64,000 nt of DNA from CAYSPG01 sp964432885 (GCA_964432885.1 CAYSPG010000012.1:29664-93663); one strand, 5' to 3'. Positions 28,241-38,582 are shown, counted from the stretch's first letter. Translations and numbers: made by a program. Notes: generated by a model from the sequence alone, not told the origin.

Positions 28241-28248
28241 TACCTTAG
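28241..28248 (+). promoter_or_regulatory. Putative -7 box of the propeller T9SS cargo gene
   Basis: TACCTTAG, one base from TAnnTTTG and identical to the box in front of lolD; 49 bases before the ATG at 28297. Confidence 0.35.
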
Positions 28249-28296
28249 GCAACGTTTGGCCTCATTTTGTAGTCTATGTATTTATAACTAACCTAA

Positions 28297-30957
28297 ATGA
28301 AAGAAAAGAAGTGTTTATTGGCATCCATTTTTTTTATGGTTTACCTGCCATCTGCTATGGCACAAAATGGTCTAACGGTTTATGGTATGCCTTCGGGCTA
28401 CACTTTAAATCAGGTGCGATACAAGAACTGTATAACAACAGATGTTAACAATAATGTTTACGTTGGATTCAGAGATATAGGTTTAGGAAAATTTACTCCT
28501 TCAACATCCACATGGGTAATGTATGATACGGTTAATTCAGTAATTCCATCAAACAAAATACTATCGCTTGACATTGATAATGCAGGAAACGTGTGGGCAG
28601 GTACAACAAAAGGTCTTGCAAAATACGATGGCAGTAACTGGACTGTTTACAACACGCAAAACTCAAATCTTATAAACGATAGTGTACAAAGTTTATTTAT
28701 AGTTGGAACCAATATTTGGTTGGGCACTCCACAAGGTGTTTCGGTTTTTAATGGAAGCTTTACAAATTACACCACATCAAACTCATCATTAGTAAACAAC
28801 AACATTACCTGCTTTGATGTTGATAGTGCCGGAAAAATTTTGATTGGTACTACAGGAGGGATTTCAATTTTTGATGGAAGCACCTGGACAAATTACACAA
28901 CTGCCAACAGCGGTTTAATTTCAAACCAGATAAGACAGGTAAAATATGTTTCATCAAAAGCTACTTGGATTTCGACTGTTGCGGGAATTTGCAAATTGCA
29001 AAACGGCACCATTATAAATTACAACTGTGACTACACCTATTTATTTAATTTTTTTATGGCTTCATACACAATTGCTAAAAAAAGTGATGAACTTTATGTT
29101 TTCCAGTATAATTTAACAAGGTTTAATGAGGATGATAATATTGACAGTATTGGGGTAAACGTAAGAGCAATGGGTAGCGTTGCGTTAATACAGTTTACCC
29201 ACTTTGCATTCGACCATAACGGATTGCTTTGGACAGCTTATGGTGCCAACTCTACCACAGCCGGGCTTTCAGCGTTTGACGAAACTCAATCATCAGGATT
29301 TGTCAATGTTACCCATGTTTCAAGCGAAAAGCATATTGACATTAACAATGTTGGGGCGCTGATAAGAAACAGAGGCGAAATGTTTTGGGATGGAGTTGGT
29401 GCTCCGCAGTATGAAGTACCTAAGTGCAGCGGTAAACACGCAAATTTTGCAGCTGCACTTTGGATTGGTGGTTATGACCAAAATGGTTTATTGCACACCG
29501 CAGCACAAACATACAGGCAAGGTGGCAGAAATGATTTTTTACCAGGCCCACTGGATACCACCAATGCAACCATGGATTCGCTTATAACTATGGCTCCTTA
29601 CGATAATATTTGGAGAACTAACCGCAATACCATTGATGCATTTAAAATAAATTTTTTAAACGGAAATGTGACCAATGGAACTTACCCTGTGCCAAACGAA
29701 ATTTTAAGTTATCCCGCCAACGGTAGCGGTAACATAACACGCAACCTTGCTCCTTATGTTGATTACAACGGAGATGGAAACTACAACCCTTATGATGGCG
29801 ATTATCCAAAAATAAAAGGCGACCAGCAACTGTACTGGATTTTTAACGACCAAACTTTACACACCGAAACTGGTGGGCCTGCGTTTGGTTTTGAAATACA
29901 TGCTTATGCATATGCATATAGTTGTAACCAAATTAACTTAGGCGATAGCAATGCAGTAATTGACTACACAACTTTTTATAAATATGAAATAATTAACCGA
30001 AGTATAAATACTTACGATAGTGTGTTTATAGGTTTGATGACTGACAGTGATCTAGGAGATGGATGGGATGATTATTTAGGCTGTGATTCTGTTTTAAATG
30101 CAGCCTTTACCTATAATGGAGATAATGATGATGGCACTGGATTTCCAAATGGATATGGATTAAATCCACCTATGATTAATTGTCAGGTATTAAAGGGTCC
30201 TGAACCAGTACCTAATGATGGCATAGACAACGACCATGATGGAATCATAGATGAATCAGGGGAGTTGAATATGATGACTGTATTCCATCCTTATACTGGA
30301 GGAGGCTCGATAACTGGCTACCCAGTTGCCACTGATGATTACTATCAATTTTTAATTTCCAGATGGAGAGATGGCTCATTCGTAACGAATGATGGATTAA
30401 ATGGTACAAACCAAAATTCTCCACCGACAAATTACCTCTATTCAGGAGTCCCATATTCTGGAAATGGCTGGACTGAAGGTAGTGCTGGTAACGTTCCTTC
30501 TGACAGACGATTCGTTCTTTCTTCAGGCCCTTTTACAATTGCACCCAATGAAACACGCACCATTGACTTTGCGTATGTATTTACATGGGATAGCACAGCG
30601 GTTAACGGATTAAATACTTCCATTGCGCGCAACACTGCCGATTTGCAACGGGTTAAGTATTGGTTTGACAACAATAATTTTCCATCATGCCTTAATACAG
30701 GAATAGAACATGCATCAACAAAAATTCCTGAAATAAAAATTTTCCCAAACCCGTCAACCGATTTTATTACAGTAAGATGCTCTGATGTTTCAAGCCCCGT
30801 AAAAGTTGATATGTATGATGTAACAGGAAGAAAAATACTAAGCCGCAAAATAATTTCAGAAGGACAAGTAAATGTTTCCAGGCTCAGTCCTTCGGTATAT
30901 TTTTTGCGCGCTGTGGTTAATGGAAATGCAGTTACTAAAAAGTTTGTGAAAAATTAA
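28297..30957 (+). CDS. T9SS-secreted protein with beta-propeller repeats
   Basis: A secreted protein of 886 residues. The signal peptide ends PSAMAQ. Residues ~25-250 carry repeats of the two-component-regulator propeller type (LDIDNAGNVWAGTTKGLAKYDGSNWTVYNT, split here only for description; later FDVDSAGKILIGTTGGISIFDG). The middle part has acidic calcium-binding-like loops, DYNGDGNYNPYDGDYP and NDGIDNDHDGIIDESGE. The last ~75 residues are a T9SS type A sorting domain: KIFPNPSTDFITV, MYDVTGRKILSR, SPSVYFLRAV, KKFVKN. It should be exported by T9SS and cut by PorU. Function on the surface unknown. Confidence 0.88.
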   Translation: MKEKKCLLASIFFMVYLPSAMAQNGLTVYGMPSGYTLNQVRYKNCITTDVNNNVYVGFRDIGLGKFTPSTSTWVMYDTVNSVIPSNKILSLDIDNAGNVWAGTTKGLAKYDGSNWTVYNTQNSNLINDSVQSLFIVGTNIWLGTPQGVSVFNGSFTNYTTSNSSLVNNNITCFDVDSAGKILIGTTGGISIFDGSTWTNYTTANSGLISNQIRQVKYVSSKATWISTVAGICKLQNGTIINYNCDYTYLFNFFMASYTIAKKSDELYVFQYNLTRFNEDDNIDSIGVNVRAMGSVALIQFTHFAFDHNGLLWTAYGANSTTAGLSAFDETQSSGFVNVTHVSSEKHIDINNVGALIRNRGEMFWDGVGAPQYEVPKCSGKHANFAAALWIGGYDQNGLLHTAAQTYRQGGRNDFLPGPLDTTNATMDSLITMAPYDNIWRTNRNTIDAFKINFLNGNVTNGTYPVPNEILSYPANGSGNITRNLAPYVDYNGDGNYNPYDGDYPKIKGDQQLYWIFNDQTLHTETGGPAFGFEIHAYAYAYSCNQINLGDSNAVIDYTTFYKYEIINRSINTYDSVFIGLMTDSDLGDGWDDYLGCDSVLNAAFTYNGDNDDGTGFPNGYGLNPPMINCQVLKGPEPVPNDGIDNDHDGIIDESGELNMMTVFHPYTGGGSITGYPVATDDYYQFLISRWRDGSFVTNDGLNGTNQNSPPTNYLYSGVPYSGNGWTEGSAGNVPSDRRFVLSSGPFTIAPNETRTIDFAYVFTWDSTAVNGLNTSIARNTADLQRVKYWFDNNNFPSCLNTGIEHASTKIPEIKIFPNPSTDFITVRCSDVSSPVKVDMYDVTGRKILSRKIISEGQVNVSRLSPSVYFLRAVVNGNAVTKKFVKN

Positions 30958-31042
30958 TTGTTCAATTTTATTGGCTTTAGAATTTTGATTTTGCCTTACT
31001 AACCTTTTATAGTCACAGATTCACAGATTAAAATTATTATAG

Positions 31043-31090
31043 AAAAAAATAAAGCATTCAGATTTACTTTAATCTGAGTGCTTTATTTTT
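31043..31090. terminator. Bidirectional terminator between convergent genes
   Basis: A long hairpin, AATAAAGCA-TCAGATT paired with AATCTGA-TGCTTTATT with one mismatch, flanked by A-run on the left and T-run on the right. It serves the plus-strand cargo gene and the minus-strand acyltransferase gene, which converge here. Confidence 0.75.
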
Positions 31091-31182
31091 CAATCCTAAT
31101 CTGTGAAACAAAGTTTATGAACACCATAATTTATAAAATAGCAAGTGAATAATCCGTGCCTATAAACCATTTTAGTTAAATC

Positions 31183-32256
31183 TTATACACCAAAAAGCAC
31201 CTTAACTTTTTTGTTCAGCGGCTCTTCAATGCATTTAAAAAGCAAAACCGAAATGATGGTTGAAGTAAACAATTCAATAAAAAAATAATTTCCAATATAC
31301 TTTACAAACACAGTGTGCAAAATACCAAGATGAATAAGATAAAAGCAATAACTGCTTTTGCCCAGCAACTGAAACAGTTTTGTTGAAAGCATTTTTTCAA
31401 CTGCTGTGCTTTCGGTAATTAATCCATAAATAAGCATTACGATGAAAACAGGCAGCACAAAATTGTTAAGTGCAATTCCCCATCCTGTATGCAGCCCGTA
31501 TTTTTCATCCACTCTTAAAAGAGAAAGCACTATTGTAATAAGCAAAACAGATAGTGCGCCCAAATATGTAAAAGAGAAAATTGTTTTTTTTGTTTTTCCG
31601 TTTTCTTTTAGCCAAAGTGCAAGTTGAATGCCTGCAAAAAATTCAAAGCACCTTCCAAAAAAAGTGTAAAGCAAAGTGAAACGGTACGAACCAAAAAATC
31701 CATCTGCAGTTTTTATATCATTAAAATAAACGGTAAGTAAAATTCCAATAGTTAAAATGGCAAGAGGCATCATCCATAAATTTATTTTTCGGTGCAGTAA
31801 AAAAATAACCGGAGCGCATACATAAAAAACTTCTTCAACCGTTAACGACCACCCTTGCGCAATACCCGTTTGAAAGTACTGCTCAAAAAAGCCACGCAAA
31901 AAAGTTATGTTGAGCAAATAAATTTTTAATCCTTCGTTATAAAATAAAAAGGCAACGGTGGTTATAATAAAATATACCGGGTAAATTCGCGCAATGCGGT
32001 TTACCATATATTTTTTAAACCAGTTTTTTTCAGAAGCAAACAAATGGTAATAGCGATGGCAGATTAAAAAACCACTGAGCACAAAAAAAATGGTAACACC
32101 CACATGCCACTCCTGCAACACATCATAAACAAAAACCGGCAAACTAAGCGGAGTAAAGTGGTGTACAAAAACCAACAAAGCTGCCACATAACGCAGGCCG
32201 GTAAGAGCAGGAAAAATGTTTGCTGTTTTCAGTTCAATGAATTTAACTTTTGCCAA
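31183..32256 (-). CDS. Membrane acyltransferase (acyltransferase 3 family)
   Basis: A 357-residue protein with about ten helices. It starts from a TTG and reads FPALTGLRYVAALLVFVHHF, the hallmark with the catalytic histidine, then GVTIFFVLSGFLICHRYY and NRIARIYPVYF, both characteristic of the OafA/YrhL-type acyltransferase 3 family. Such enzymes O-acetylate or acylate surface polysaccharide or lipids. It is downstream of a methyltransferase gene on the same strand (42-base gap), so both may modify a surface glycan. Confidence 0.92.
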   Translation of the reverse strand: MAKVKFIELKTANIFPALTGLRYVAALLVFVHHFTPLSLPVFVYDVLQEWHVGVTIFFVLSGFLICHRYYHLFASEKNWFKKYMVNRIARIYPVYFIITTVAFLFYNEGLKIYLLNITFLRGFFEQYFQTGIAQGWSLTVEEVFYVCAPVIFLLHRKINLWMMPLAILTIGILLTVYFNDIKTADGFFGSYRFTLLYTFFGRCFEFFAGIQLALWLKENGKTKKTIFSFTYLGALSVLLITIVLSLLRVDEKYGLHTGWGIALNNFVLPVFIVMLIYGLITESTAVEKMLSTKLFQLLGKSSYCFYLIHLGILHTVFVKYIGNYFFIELFTSTIISVLLFKCIEEPLNKKVKVLFGV

Positions 32257-32298
32257 AAGTAAAAGAATATAAAAACTGAATATGGAAAAAATCTCCCC

Positions 32299-33180
32299 CT
32301 ATTTTCTTGCTTCTATGTACATGGTAACTTTGGGTGTTGTAAAATCAAAAAAAATCAGGTCACGCATTACAGGGCAAAAACTTTGCCCATAAGCCGAACG
32401 GTAAATTGTTTTAAATCCGGCTTTGGTAAGCATGGTAAAAATTTTTTTCTGGTTAAACCAATTGATATGATTACCCGGATTTTGACGCTGTATTTCTATG
32501 CTGCAAAGAGAGGTGCAATAGTTCATAGCATCTTCAAACGACCTGGTGGCAAATAAATCTTTAAGCTCCATATCGCTAATTCTTTTTACAGCACCATGCA
32601 ATGGAATTTCAGAAGCCTGTGATGCAAAGTTTTCTAAAAAAACCTGTGCTGTTGTTTCCTGATTTAATGGTTTTCGAAGATTAACTCGTTTAAAATCTTT
32701 TTCAGAGCTATAATAGTCAATCCAATAAAAATAATCGCGATCGTTTTCTACGTATGCACGGTATTCAATATCAATATCAGGAGTTGCAATGCGAAAAAAT
32801 CCTCCCGACTTTAGCATCCTGCAGGCTTCGTTAAAAAGATTTTGAACAGCTTCATCATTAACATGCTCAATGGTATGGCTTGTATAAACCACCTCGGCAC
32901 TGCCCGTTTCCACAGGTATAGGCTGACACGAAAACAAATCATAATTAATTCCGCCAAGGGTATTTTTTGTATTATCATTATACCATTCGCTAACAAAATC
33001 CACATTTGTCCAGCATGAATGATTAAATGCACCCGCGCCAACATTATAAAATCGTTTGTTGCGTACGCTGTCTTCTGAATAAATACGGTTATACATTTCT
33101 AAATTCTCATTTTTAACAGCCTTGCGTGAAATTTGCAATCCTGCCAAATCGAAAATTTTTTTTAATGCATGTGTTATCAT
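32299..33180 (-). CDS. SAM-dependent methyltransferase
   Basis: A 293-residue class I methyltransferase, methyltransferase-11 type. The SAM-binding part is seen as RFYNVGAGAFNHSCWTNVD, then VYTSHTIEHVNDEAVQNLF (post-I motif with the His-Glu-His pattern) and RMLKSGGFFRIATPDID. The C-terminal part has MLTKAGFKTIYRSAYGQS. No transmembrane segment. The glycan-type acyltransferase downstream hints at a surface saccharide substrate, which is inference only. A terminator separates it from the upstream secreted-protein gene. Confidence 0.82.
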   Translation of the reverse strand: MITHALKKIFDLAGLQISRKAVKNENLEMYNRIYSEDSVRNKRFYNVGAGAFNHSCWTNVDFVSEWYNDNTKNTLGGINYDLFSCQPIPVETGSAEVVYTSHTIEHVNDEAVQNLFNEACRMLKSGGFFRIATPDIDIEYRAYVENDRDYFYWIDYYSSEKDFKRVNLRKPLNQETTAQVFLENFASQASEIPLHGAVKRISDMELKDLFATRSFEDAMNYCTSLCSIEIQRQNPGNHINWFNQKKIFTMLTKAGFKTIYRSAYGQSFCPVMRDLIFFDFTTPKVTMYIEARK

Positions 33181-33204
33181 CTTAAAAATATTTTTACAAA
33201 TAAA

Positions 33205-33240
33205 ACTAAAAAGCCCCTCCGCTGTGCAAAGGGGCTTTAG
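33205..33240 (-). terminator. Rho-independent terminator of the PKD-like cargo gene
   Basis: On the minus strand AAAGCCCCT / AGGGGCTTT stem, 11-base loop, followed by TTTAGTTTTAT-like sequence, 15 bases after the stop of the cargo gene. Confidence 0.75.
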
Positions 33241-33254
33241 TTAGGATTAAATTA

Positions 33255-36005
33255 TTATCTGACTTCTAACTTTAGTTTCTCATTTGATGAGGCACTGCTA
33301 AGCGACACTATGTAAACACCTTTTGATAAGGCATGAATATTAATTTCGTGTTGGTTGGCTCCGCGTTTTGAAATTCCACCTTCGGCAATTACTTGTTTCC
33401 CTAATATATCAAACACTTTAATCGAATAGGATTCATCGCTATCGGTATTAAACATTAATGCAACTTTTTCTTTTGCCGGATTTGGATACAAAATTGTTTT
33501 AACATGTTCGTCCTCTGCAATCTCATTGTTTCCGTTACGGCATGGCATAACCACAGCCAGAACACTTGAACCGCTACTGCCACAGGCATTGCTACCAGAA
33601 CATGTAACATTTCCATTTTGCGCTCCCATATTAACTGTTATTGAAGTAGTACCCTGACCTGATACAATAGACGAGCCTGAAGGAACTATCCAGTTATCAA
33701 TGGTACCGGCAACAGGATTAGCCGGAATAGTAAACACAACACCCGCCTGATTTTTGCAAAACGAAGATGGGTTAGCAGTAATAGCTCCTGGTGTTTGAGG
33801 AAATCCTTTTAACGGTATGCAACGAGGAGCACTGGTGCGACAATAATTTACACCCGATACACACAAGTTTGAATTACCGGGATTACCAAAAGAAATATCA
33901 ACTGTATTGGTTCCTGCACCGGCACCAATGGTTGCGTTGGGAGGAAGTGTCCAGGAATAACTAGTTGCACTGTTTGACGTGCCTGCTGCATAAGTAAGAG
34001 TGGTATTGCATGCACTATAAATTTGACCTGTAAGTGTAGTCGGAATGCCAGGCATATCAATAGATGTTGCAAAAATTTTATTAGTAGATGTATAACAATG
34101 GGTTGATGCATTCACCAGAATATTTCCTCCATTATAGGTAGGACCAAAATCAATCACTACTGAATTTGTTCCCTGCCCACTTGCAATAGTTGCTCCGGCA
34201 GGCGGTGTCCAGTTATATGTACTTGCACCGGCTACATTTTGTGTTGCATAGGTTATGTTTGGCAGGTTATTACAAACCTTTGCAGGTCCCGTTACTATGG
34301 CTGGTGTCGAAACTGAATAGCGAGTCCAAACATGGCTTGAGTCATCACTAGTTCCACATTCGTTAAGTGCGCGAACGTTTATGTAATATCCTGTATTGTT
34401 CATTGAGCTAAAGTCCACAAGCACAACCTCACTGCCTTGTCCGCTGGCAATTGATACTCCATCACTACCAAACCAGTCGTAACCAAATGCATCAGGCTGT
34501 AATGGAATACTGTACTGGACTCCCGTTGTTCCGGGACAGGTTACCTGCGAACCACCTGTTATTGCACCCGGAGTTACAGGCTTGTATTTAATGGTAAGAG
34601 GTGCCACAGAAGAAACTTTATTAGGATTGCAAGAGTTTGTAACTTTTACATCATAATTTCCTGCATAAGAAATATCTGCTTGATTAATGGTAAGTGTATT
34701 TGTGGTTGCTCCCGAAACATTAGGTCCATCAACCAAATTAACACCGTTTAATCTCCATTGGTAATTTAAATTTAATCCTATTGCAGAAACGGTAAACATT
34801 GCAGATGTACTATCACATACTTCAGTAGCAGTTGGCTGCACCGGAATGTCAATTACTTTGGTTAACTGCAAACAGCGAGGCAGGCCTGTGCCACAAGCAT
34901 TGGTAGATGTTACACACACACGTCCTGTATTATAATTTTGAAGAAAGTTAATATCTACCTGTGGTGTATTTTGACCTGCAATAATTGATGCTGGCGCAAG
35001 TGTTGTCCAATTGTATCCGGTAACACCCGGTAATACCGGAACTGAATATTGTGCCACGCCATTGCAAAGTCCAGCAGCAATGCCTGTAATGGAAGCTGGC
35101 GCATTAGGAGCCGAGCGAATCTGCAAAACTTTTTCTTTGCTAACTCCACATCCGTTGTTTGCTTTAACGCCAACATTACCTACTGTAAAGCCGGCAGGCA
35201 TGGTTATAGTTACCGTATTGGTTCCCTGCCCGGTAATAGTAGCTCCGATAGGTGCCGACCATGTATAAGATGTTACGTTAGCTACCTGCTGTACACTAAA
35301 CACTCCGCTTTGTCCGGCACAAACTGTAGTCGGACCTGAAATAGTTCCAGGTGTAAGTGGTTTATCAACATAAATGGTTGCGAGCTGGCTCGGACTGGTT
35401 CCGCATCCGTTTGATACATTTACACTCAACGTTCCATTGTTTACAAATCCAGCGTTAAATTGAACCGTAATTTGATTGGTACCCTGCCCGCTTAAAATGC
35501 TTGCGCCTGTTGGAACAGACCATGTAAAAATTCGTTGAGCAATATTAGTTACACTATATGTATTGGTGGTTCCGGGACAGGCAAAAAAGTTTCCGCTTAT
35601 ACTTGAGGCACCACCAGGCACACCGGCCGAAGTAATGGTTTTGGTTAGCGGCCCGGTTGTAAAACAGGCATTGCTGGCATAAACGCTTATATTTCCTGGT
35701 GGCACAAAGAAAGGGCCGAAATTAACCGTAACTGTTGTTGAAGATGAAGTATATGGATTTTGGCCATTAATATTACATCCCGAAGGCAGATACCAAGTGT
35801 AATCGGTGGCATTAGTTACGGCAGTAACGGTATATGTGTTTGATAAACCCGGACAACTTTGTAAAGGACCCGTAACGCCACCAATACTACCAAGTTGCGG
35901 GCATTGTGCATTAATAAAATTAACTGACAATGCAAGAGCAACAGCTAGTGAAACCCGGTCAAAAGTTGTTTTTACAAAACGCAATAATTGTACATTCTTT
36001 TTCAT
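33255..36005 (-). CDS. T9SS-secreted repeat protein with PKD-like modules
   Basis: A secreted repeat protein of 916 residues. The signal peptide ends NFINAQ. About nine immunoglobulin/PKD-like modules of 80-90 residues follow, each with a core such as GPTTVCAGQSGVFSVQQV, then TYTWSAPIGATITGQGTNTV; one module is closer to an Ig domain (YQWRLNGVNL). The modules are rich in Thr, Asn and Gly with paired cysteines. The last ~80 residues are a T9SS type A sorting domain: TILYPNPAKEKVAL, KVFDILGKQVI, LSKGVYIVSLSS. Likely a surface fibre or adhesin; no catalytic domain is visible. Confidence 0.88.
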   Translation of the reverse strand: MKKNVQLLRFVKTTFDRVSLAVALALSVNFINAQCPQLGSIGGVTGPLQSCPGLSNTYTVTAVTNATDYTWYLPSGCNINGQNPYTSSSTTVTVNFGPFFVPPGNISVYASNACFTTGPLTKTITSAGVPGGASSISGNFFACPGTTNTYSVTNIAQRIFTWSVPTGASILSGQGTNQITVQFNAGFVNNGTLSVNVSNGCGTSPSQLATIYVDKPLTPGTISGPTTVCAGQSGVFSVQQVANVTSYTWSAPIGATITGQGTNTVTITMPAGFTVGNVGVKANNGCGVSKEKVLQIRSAPNAPASITGIAAGLCNGVAQYSVPVLPGVTGYNWTTLAPASIIAGQNTPQVDINFLQNYNTGRVCVTSTNACGTGLPRCLQLTKVIDIPVQPTATEVCDSTSAMFTVSAIGLNLNYQWRLNGVNLVDGPNVSGATTNTLTINQADISYAGNYDVKVTNSCNPNKVSSVAPLTIKYKPVTPGAITGGSQVTCPGTTGVQYSIPLQPDAFGYDWFGSDGVSIASGQGSEVVLVDFSSMNNTGYYINVRALNECGTSDDSSHVWTRYSVSTPAIVTGPAKVCNNLPNITYATQNVAGASTYNWTPPAGATIASGQGTNSVVIDFGPTYNGGNILVNASTHCYTSTNKIFATSIDMPGIPTTLTGQIYSACNTTLTYAAGTSNSATSYSWTLPPNATIGAGAGTNTVDISFGNPGNSNLCVSGVNYCRTSAPRCIPLKGFPQTPGAITANPSSFCKNQAGVVFTIPANPVAGTIDNWIVPSGSSIVSGQGTTSITVNMGAQNGNVTCSGSNACGSSGSSVLAVVMPCRNGNNEIAEDEHVKTILYPNPAKEKVALMFNTDSDESYSIKVFDILGKQVIAEGGISKRGANQHEINIHALSKGVYIVSLSSASSNEKLKLEVR

Positions 36006-36160
36006 GATACTCTGGAATTAAATTTATTGAATATTATACTCTACATAAGACCTGAGGGTTTCCTTATTATAGATATATATCAAAACAAAGCTTTACAAAA
36101 AGGGTGTAATTCTTACACTTTTGCAAAGTAAAAAACAATAAAAAAGTAAGGGTTTTAAAA

Positions 36161-37129
36161 TCAGAGAAGTGCAGCAATAATCTTCTCAACCGAAATACCA
36201 TCGGCTTCGGCTTTGTAATTGCGAACAATGCGATGGCGTAAAATAGGTGTGGCAACTGCTTTTACATCCTCTATATCAGGAGAAAATTTTCCGTTGATGG
36301 CTGCATGGCACTTTGCTCCCACCACCAAAAACTGGGATGCACGAGGGCCTGCTCCCCAGGCAACATACTCATTTACCATTTGAATGGAACTAACTGTATT
36401 AGGCCTTGTTTTAGCAGTAAGCGAAACAGCGTAATTCAAAACATTGTCGGGAACAGGAATTTTTCGAATTAAACCCTGGTAAAACAGTATTTCGTCAGCC
36501 GAAATAACTTTTGATGCCGATGACATGTTTTCGGCAGTGGTGTTTTTTACAATGGTAAGCTCTTCGGCTTGTGATGGGTAATCTAAAAACACATTAAACA
36601 TAAACCTGTCGAGCTGCGCTTCGGGCAGCGGGTAGGTTCCCTCCTGCTCAATGGGGTTTTGTGTAGCCAGTACAAAAAACGGGTTACCTAGTTCAAAGCG
36701 CTTGCCGGCTACAGTAACCGAGCGCTCCTGCATTGCTTCTAATAAGGCGGCTTGTGTTTTGGGTGGGGTACGGTTTATTTCATCGGCCAGCACAATGTTG
36801 GCAAACACGGGGCCTTTTATAAAACGAAAGTGCCTGTTCTCGTCTAATATTTCTATTCCGGTTATGTCACTCGGCATTAAATCGGGGGTAAACTGTATGC
36901 GGTTAAACGTTACACCCAGCGCCTGGGAAATGGTATTTACCAAAAGTGTTTTGGCCAAACCCGGTACACCCACCAGCAGGCAATGCCCTTTGCTGAATAT
37001 TGAAATTAATACATCGCGCACCACCTCATCCTGCCCTACTATTACTTTTCCTATTTCGGCACGAAGTTTTTTATAGTTGTCAACTAAACTTTTTATTGCT
37101 TCAACGTCTGATGAAAATTGTTTGTCCAT
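36161..37129 (-). CDS. MoxR-family AAA ATPase
   Basis: A 322-residue MoxR AAA+ ATPase. Walker A GVPGLAKT at residues 54-61, Walker B VLADEINRTPPKTQAALLEAMQE, sensor region FVLATQNPIEQEGTYPLPEAQLDRFMF. MoxR proteins act as chaperones, often with von Willebrand A-domain partners, in metal insertion or stress. No VWA gene is next to it here. Instead it lies downstream of a run of periplasmic peptidyl-prolyl isomerases, a grouping that recurs in Bacteroidota as I recall, and may link envelope folding to an AAA chaperone. Confidence 0.93.
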   Translation of the reverse strand: MDKQFSSDVEAIKSLVDNYKKLRAEIGKVIVGQDEVVRDVLISIFSKGHCLLVGVPGLAKTLLVNTISQALGVTFNRIQFTPDLMPSDITGIEILDENRHFRFIKGPVFANIVLADEINRTPPKTQAALLEAMQERSVTVAGKRFELGNPFFVLATQNPIEQEGTYPLPEAQLDRFMFNVFLDYPSQAEELTIVKNTTAENMSSASKVISADEILFYQGLIRKIPVPDNVLNYAVSLTAKTRPNTVSSIQMVNEYVAWGAGPRASQFLVVGAKCHAAINGKFSPDIEDVKAVATPILRHRIVRNYKAEADGISVEKIIAALL

Positions 37130-37223
37130 ACCAAAGGAGGTTTGCAGTTTACTTTTTGTGGTTTGCAGATTATGGTTTGCGGCTAATTAAATTTAAACTA
37201 CAAACGTTACATCTTAAACCATT

Positions 37224-38582
37224 TTAATTAATCCACTTTTTTAAATCATCGCAAAGTACAAAGTCTTTGCTTAGTTGTATATAAGTTGTTTTCTTTTTTC
37301 GGGTTACCCATTCGTCAAGCAAACGGTTTTGTTTTGTTTGCATGGCTGCTGTTTGTATTCGCTGATAATCATCTACCAGGTTCGCAACGTGAGGTGTGGT
37401 TCGTTTTTTAAGATAAAATATTTTATACGACTGTGTTCCGTCTTTTTCGGTAATAAGTGCCGGGGTTGAAATTTCGCCTTCTTTAAGTTTATCAAGTTGA
37501 AAAAACACCATGGCATCTACCTGGCTTGTTTCAAACCGGGTGTTGCCCGATTGTGGATTAACCACATTGCCGCCATTAAGTTTTGTTTGCTCATCAGCCG
37601 AATATTTTATGGCAGCATCATCAAATGTAATTTCGCCAGCACGTATTTTATAGGCAATACTATCTGCTTGAGTTTTGGATTTTAATAAATCTTCGCTGCC
37701 AACAACAGGTTTTAATAAGATGTGACGTACATTAATCTGTTCGCCTCTTCTATCAATCATTTGTATGATGTGGTAACCAAACTTTGTTTCAACAATTTCT
37801 GAGAGTTCGCCTTTTTTTAGTTTAAAAGCTGCAGCTTCAAACTCGGGTACGTATTGCCCGCGGGGTACAAATCCTAATTCGCCACCATCCTTGGCTGTAC
37901 CCTTATCATCCGAATACAATACCGCAAGGGTTGCAAACTCCTCGCCTTTCAAAATTCTTTGACGCAATTCGGTTAAGCGATTGCGCACCGCTTGCTTCTC
38001 TTCATTGCTTATGTTTATTTTACTTGCAATTTCAGCATACTCAATTTCTGAGTTTATAAACGGTAAACTGTCTTTGGGTATGCTGTTATAAAACTCCTTA
38101 ACCTCGGCAGGTGAGGCTGTGGCTTTGCCAGTAATCTTTTGCTGCATGGCCTGTGCCTGCATTTGTTCTTTTATCAGGGGTTTAAATTCGTCTTTAATTT
38201 CGGGAATTGATTTTTGGTAGTACTCTTCCAACTTTTCAGTTTGGCCGCCAAATTGCTCAACAAAATAATTAATGCGCTTGTCAAGTTCACTTTCAACCTG
38301 TGCATCGCTTACCTCTACACTGTCAAGTATTGCGTAATGAACCAATAGTTTTGAAAGCAATAATTGGTCAAGCACATCGCAGCGCACTGCATTGCTGCCG
38401 TAATTGCCCTGGCCAAGGTACTGTTGGTACTGCTGCTCTAAGTCCGACAGCATTACAATGTTATTACCCACAACTCCCACCACTTGATCAATTACATTTT
38501 GCGGTTGTGCTAAAGCAGGTATGCTTATCGTTAAAAATAAACTGGCTGTAAAAATTTTATTTTGAATACACTTCAAAGTCAT
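37224..38582 (-). CDS. SurA-like periplasmic peptidyl-prolyl isomerase
   Basis: A periplasmic foldase of 452 residues. The signal peptide ends SIPALAQ. A SurA-type N-terminal chaperone region (VVGVVGNNIVMLSDLEQQY) is followed by two PpiC/parvulin domains: the first with GEEFATLAVLYSDDKGTAKDGG and GELSEIVETKFGYHIIQM, the second with VRHILLKPVV and a more diverged core. The probable role is folding outer-membrane barrel proteins, which this genome needs in quantity for T9SS and its barrels. The ATG at 38582 overlaps the end of the upstream lipoprotein gene by 26 bases; a TTG further out is less likely. Confidence 0.9.
   Translation of the reverse strand: MTLKCIQNKIFTASLFLTISIPALAQPQNVIDQVVGVVGNNIVMLSDLEQQYQQYLGQGNYGSNAVRCDVLDQLLLSKLLVHYAILDSVEVSDAQVESELDKRINYFVEQFGGQTEKLEEYYQKSIPEIKDEFKPLIKEQMQAQAMQQKITGKATASPAEVKEFYNSIPKDSLPFINSEIEYAEIASKINISNEEKQAVRNRLTELRQRILKGEEFATLAVLYSDDKGTAKDGGELGFVPRGQYVPEFEAAAFKLKKGELSEIVETKFGYHIIQMIDRRGEQINVRHILLKPVVGSEDLLKSKTQADSIAYKIRAGEITFDDAAIKYSADEQTKLNGGNVVNPQSGNTRFETSQVDAMVFFQLDKLKEGEISTPALITEKDGTQSYKIFYLKKRTTPHVANLVDDYQRIQTAAMQTKQNRLLDEWVTRKKKTTYIQLSKDFVLCDDLKKWIN

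Noticed and set aside
29390..30848. Several 65-136 codon frames on both strands within the propeller cargo gene
   Set aside because: All lie inside the long plus-strand coding frame with clear signal peptide and sorting tail.
36651..37076. 141-codon plus-strand frame opposite moxR
   Set aside because: Antisense shadow of a well-conserved AAA ATPase gene.
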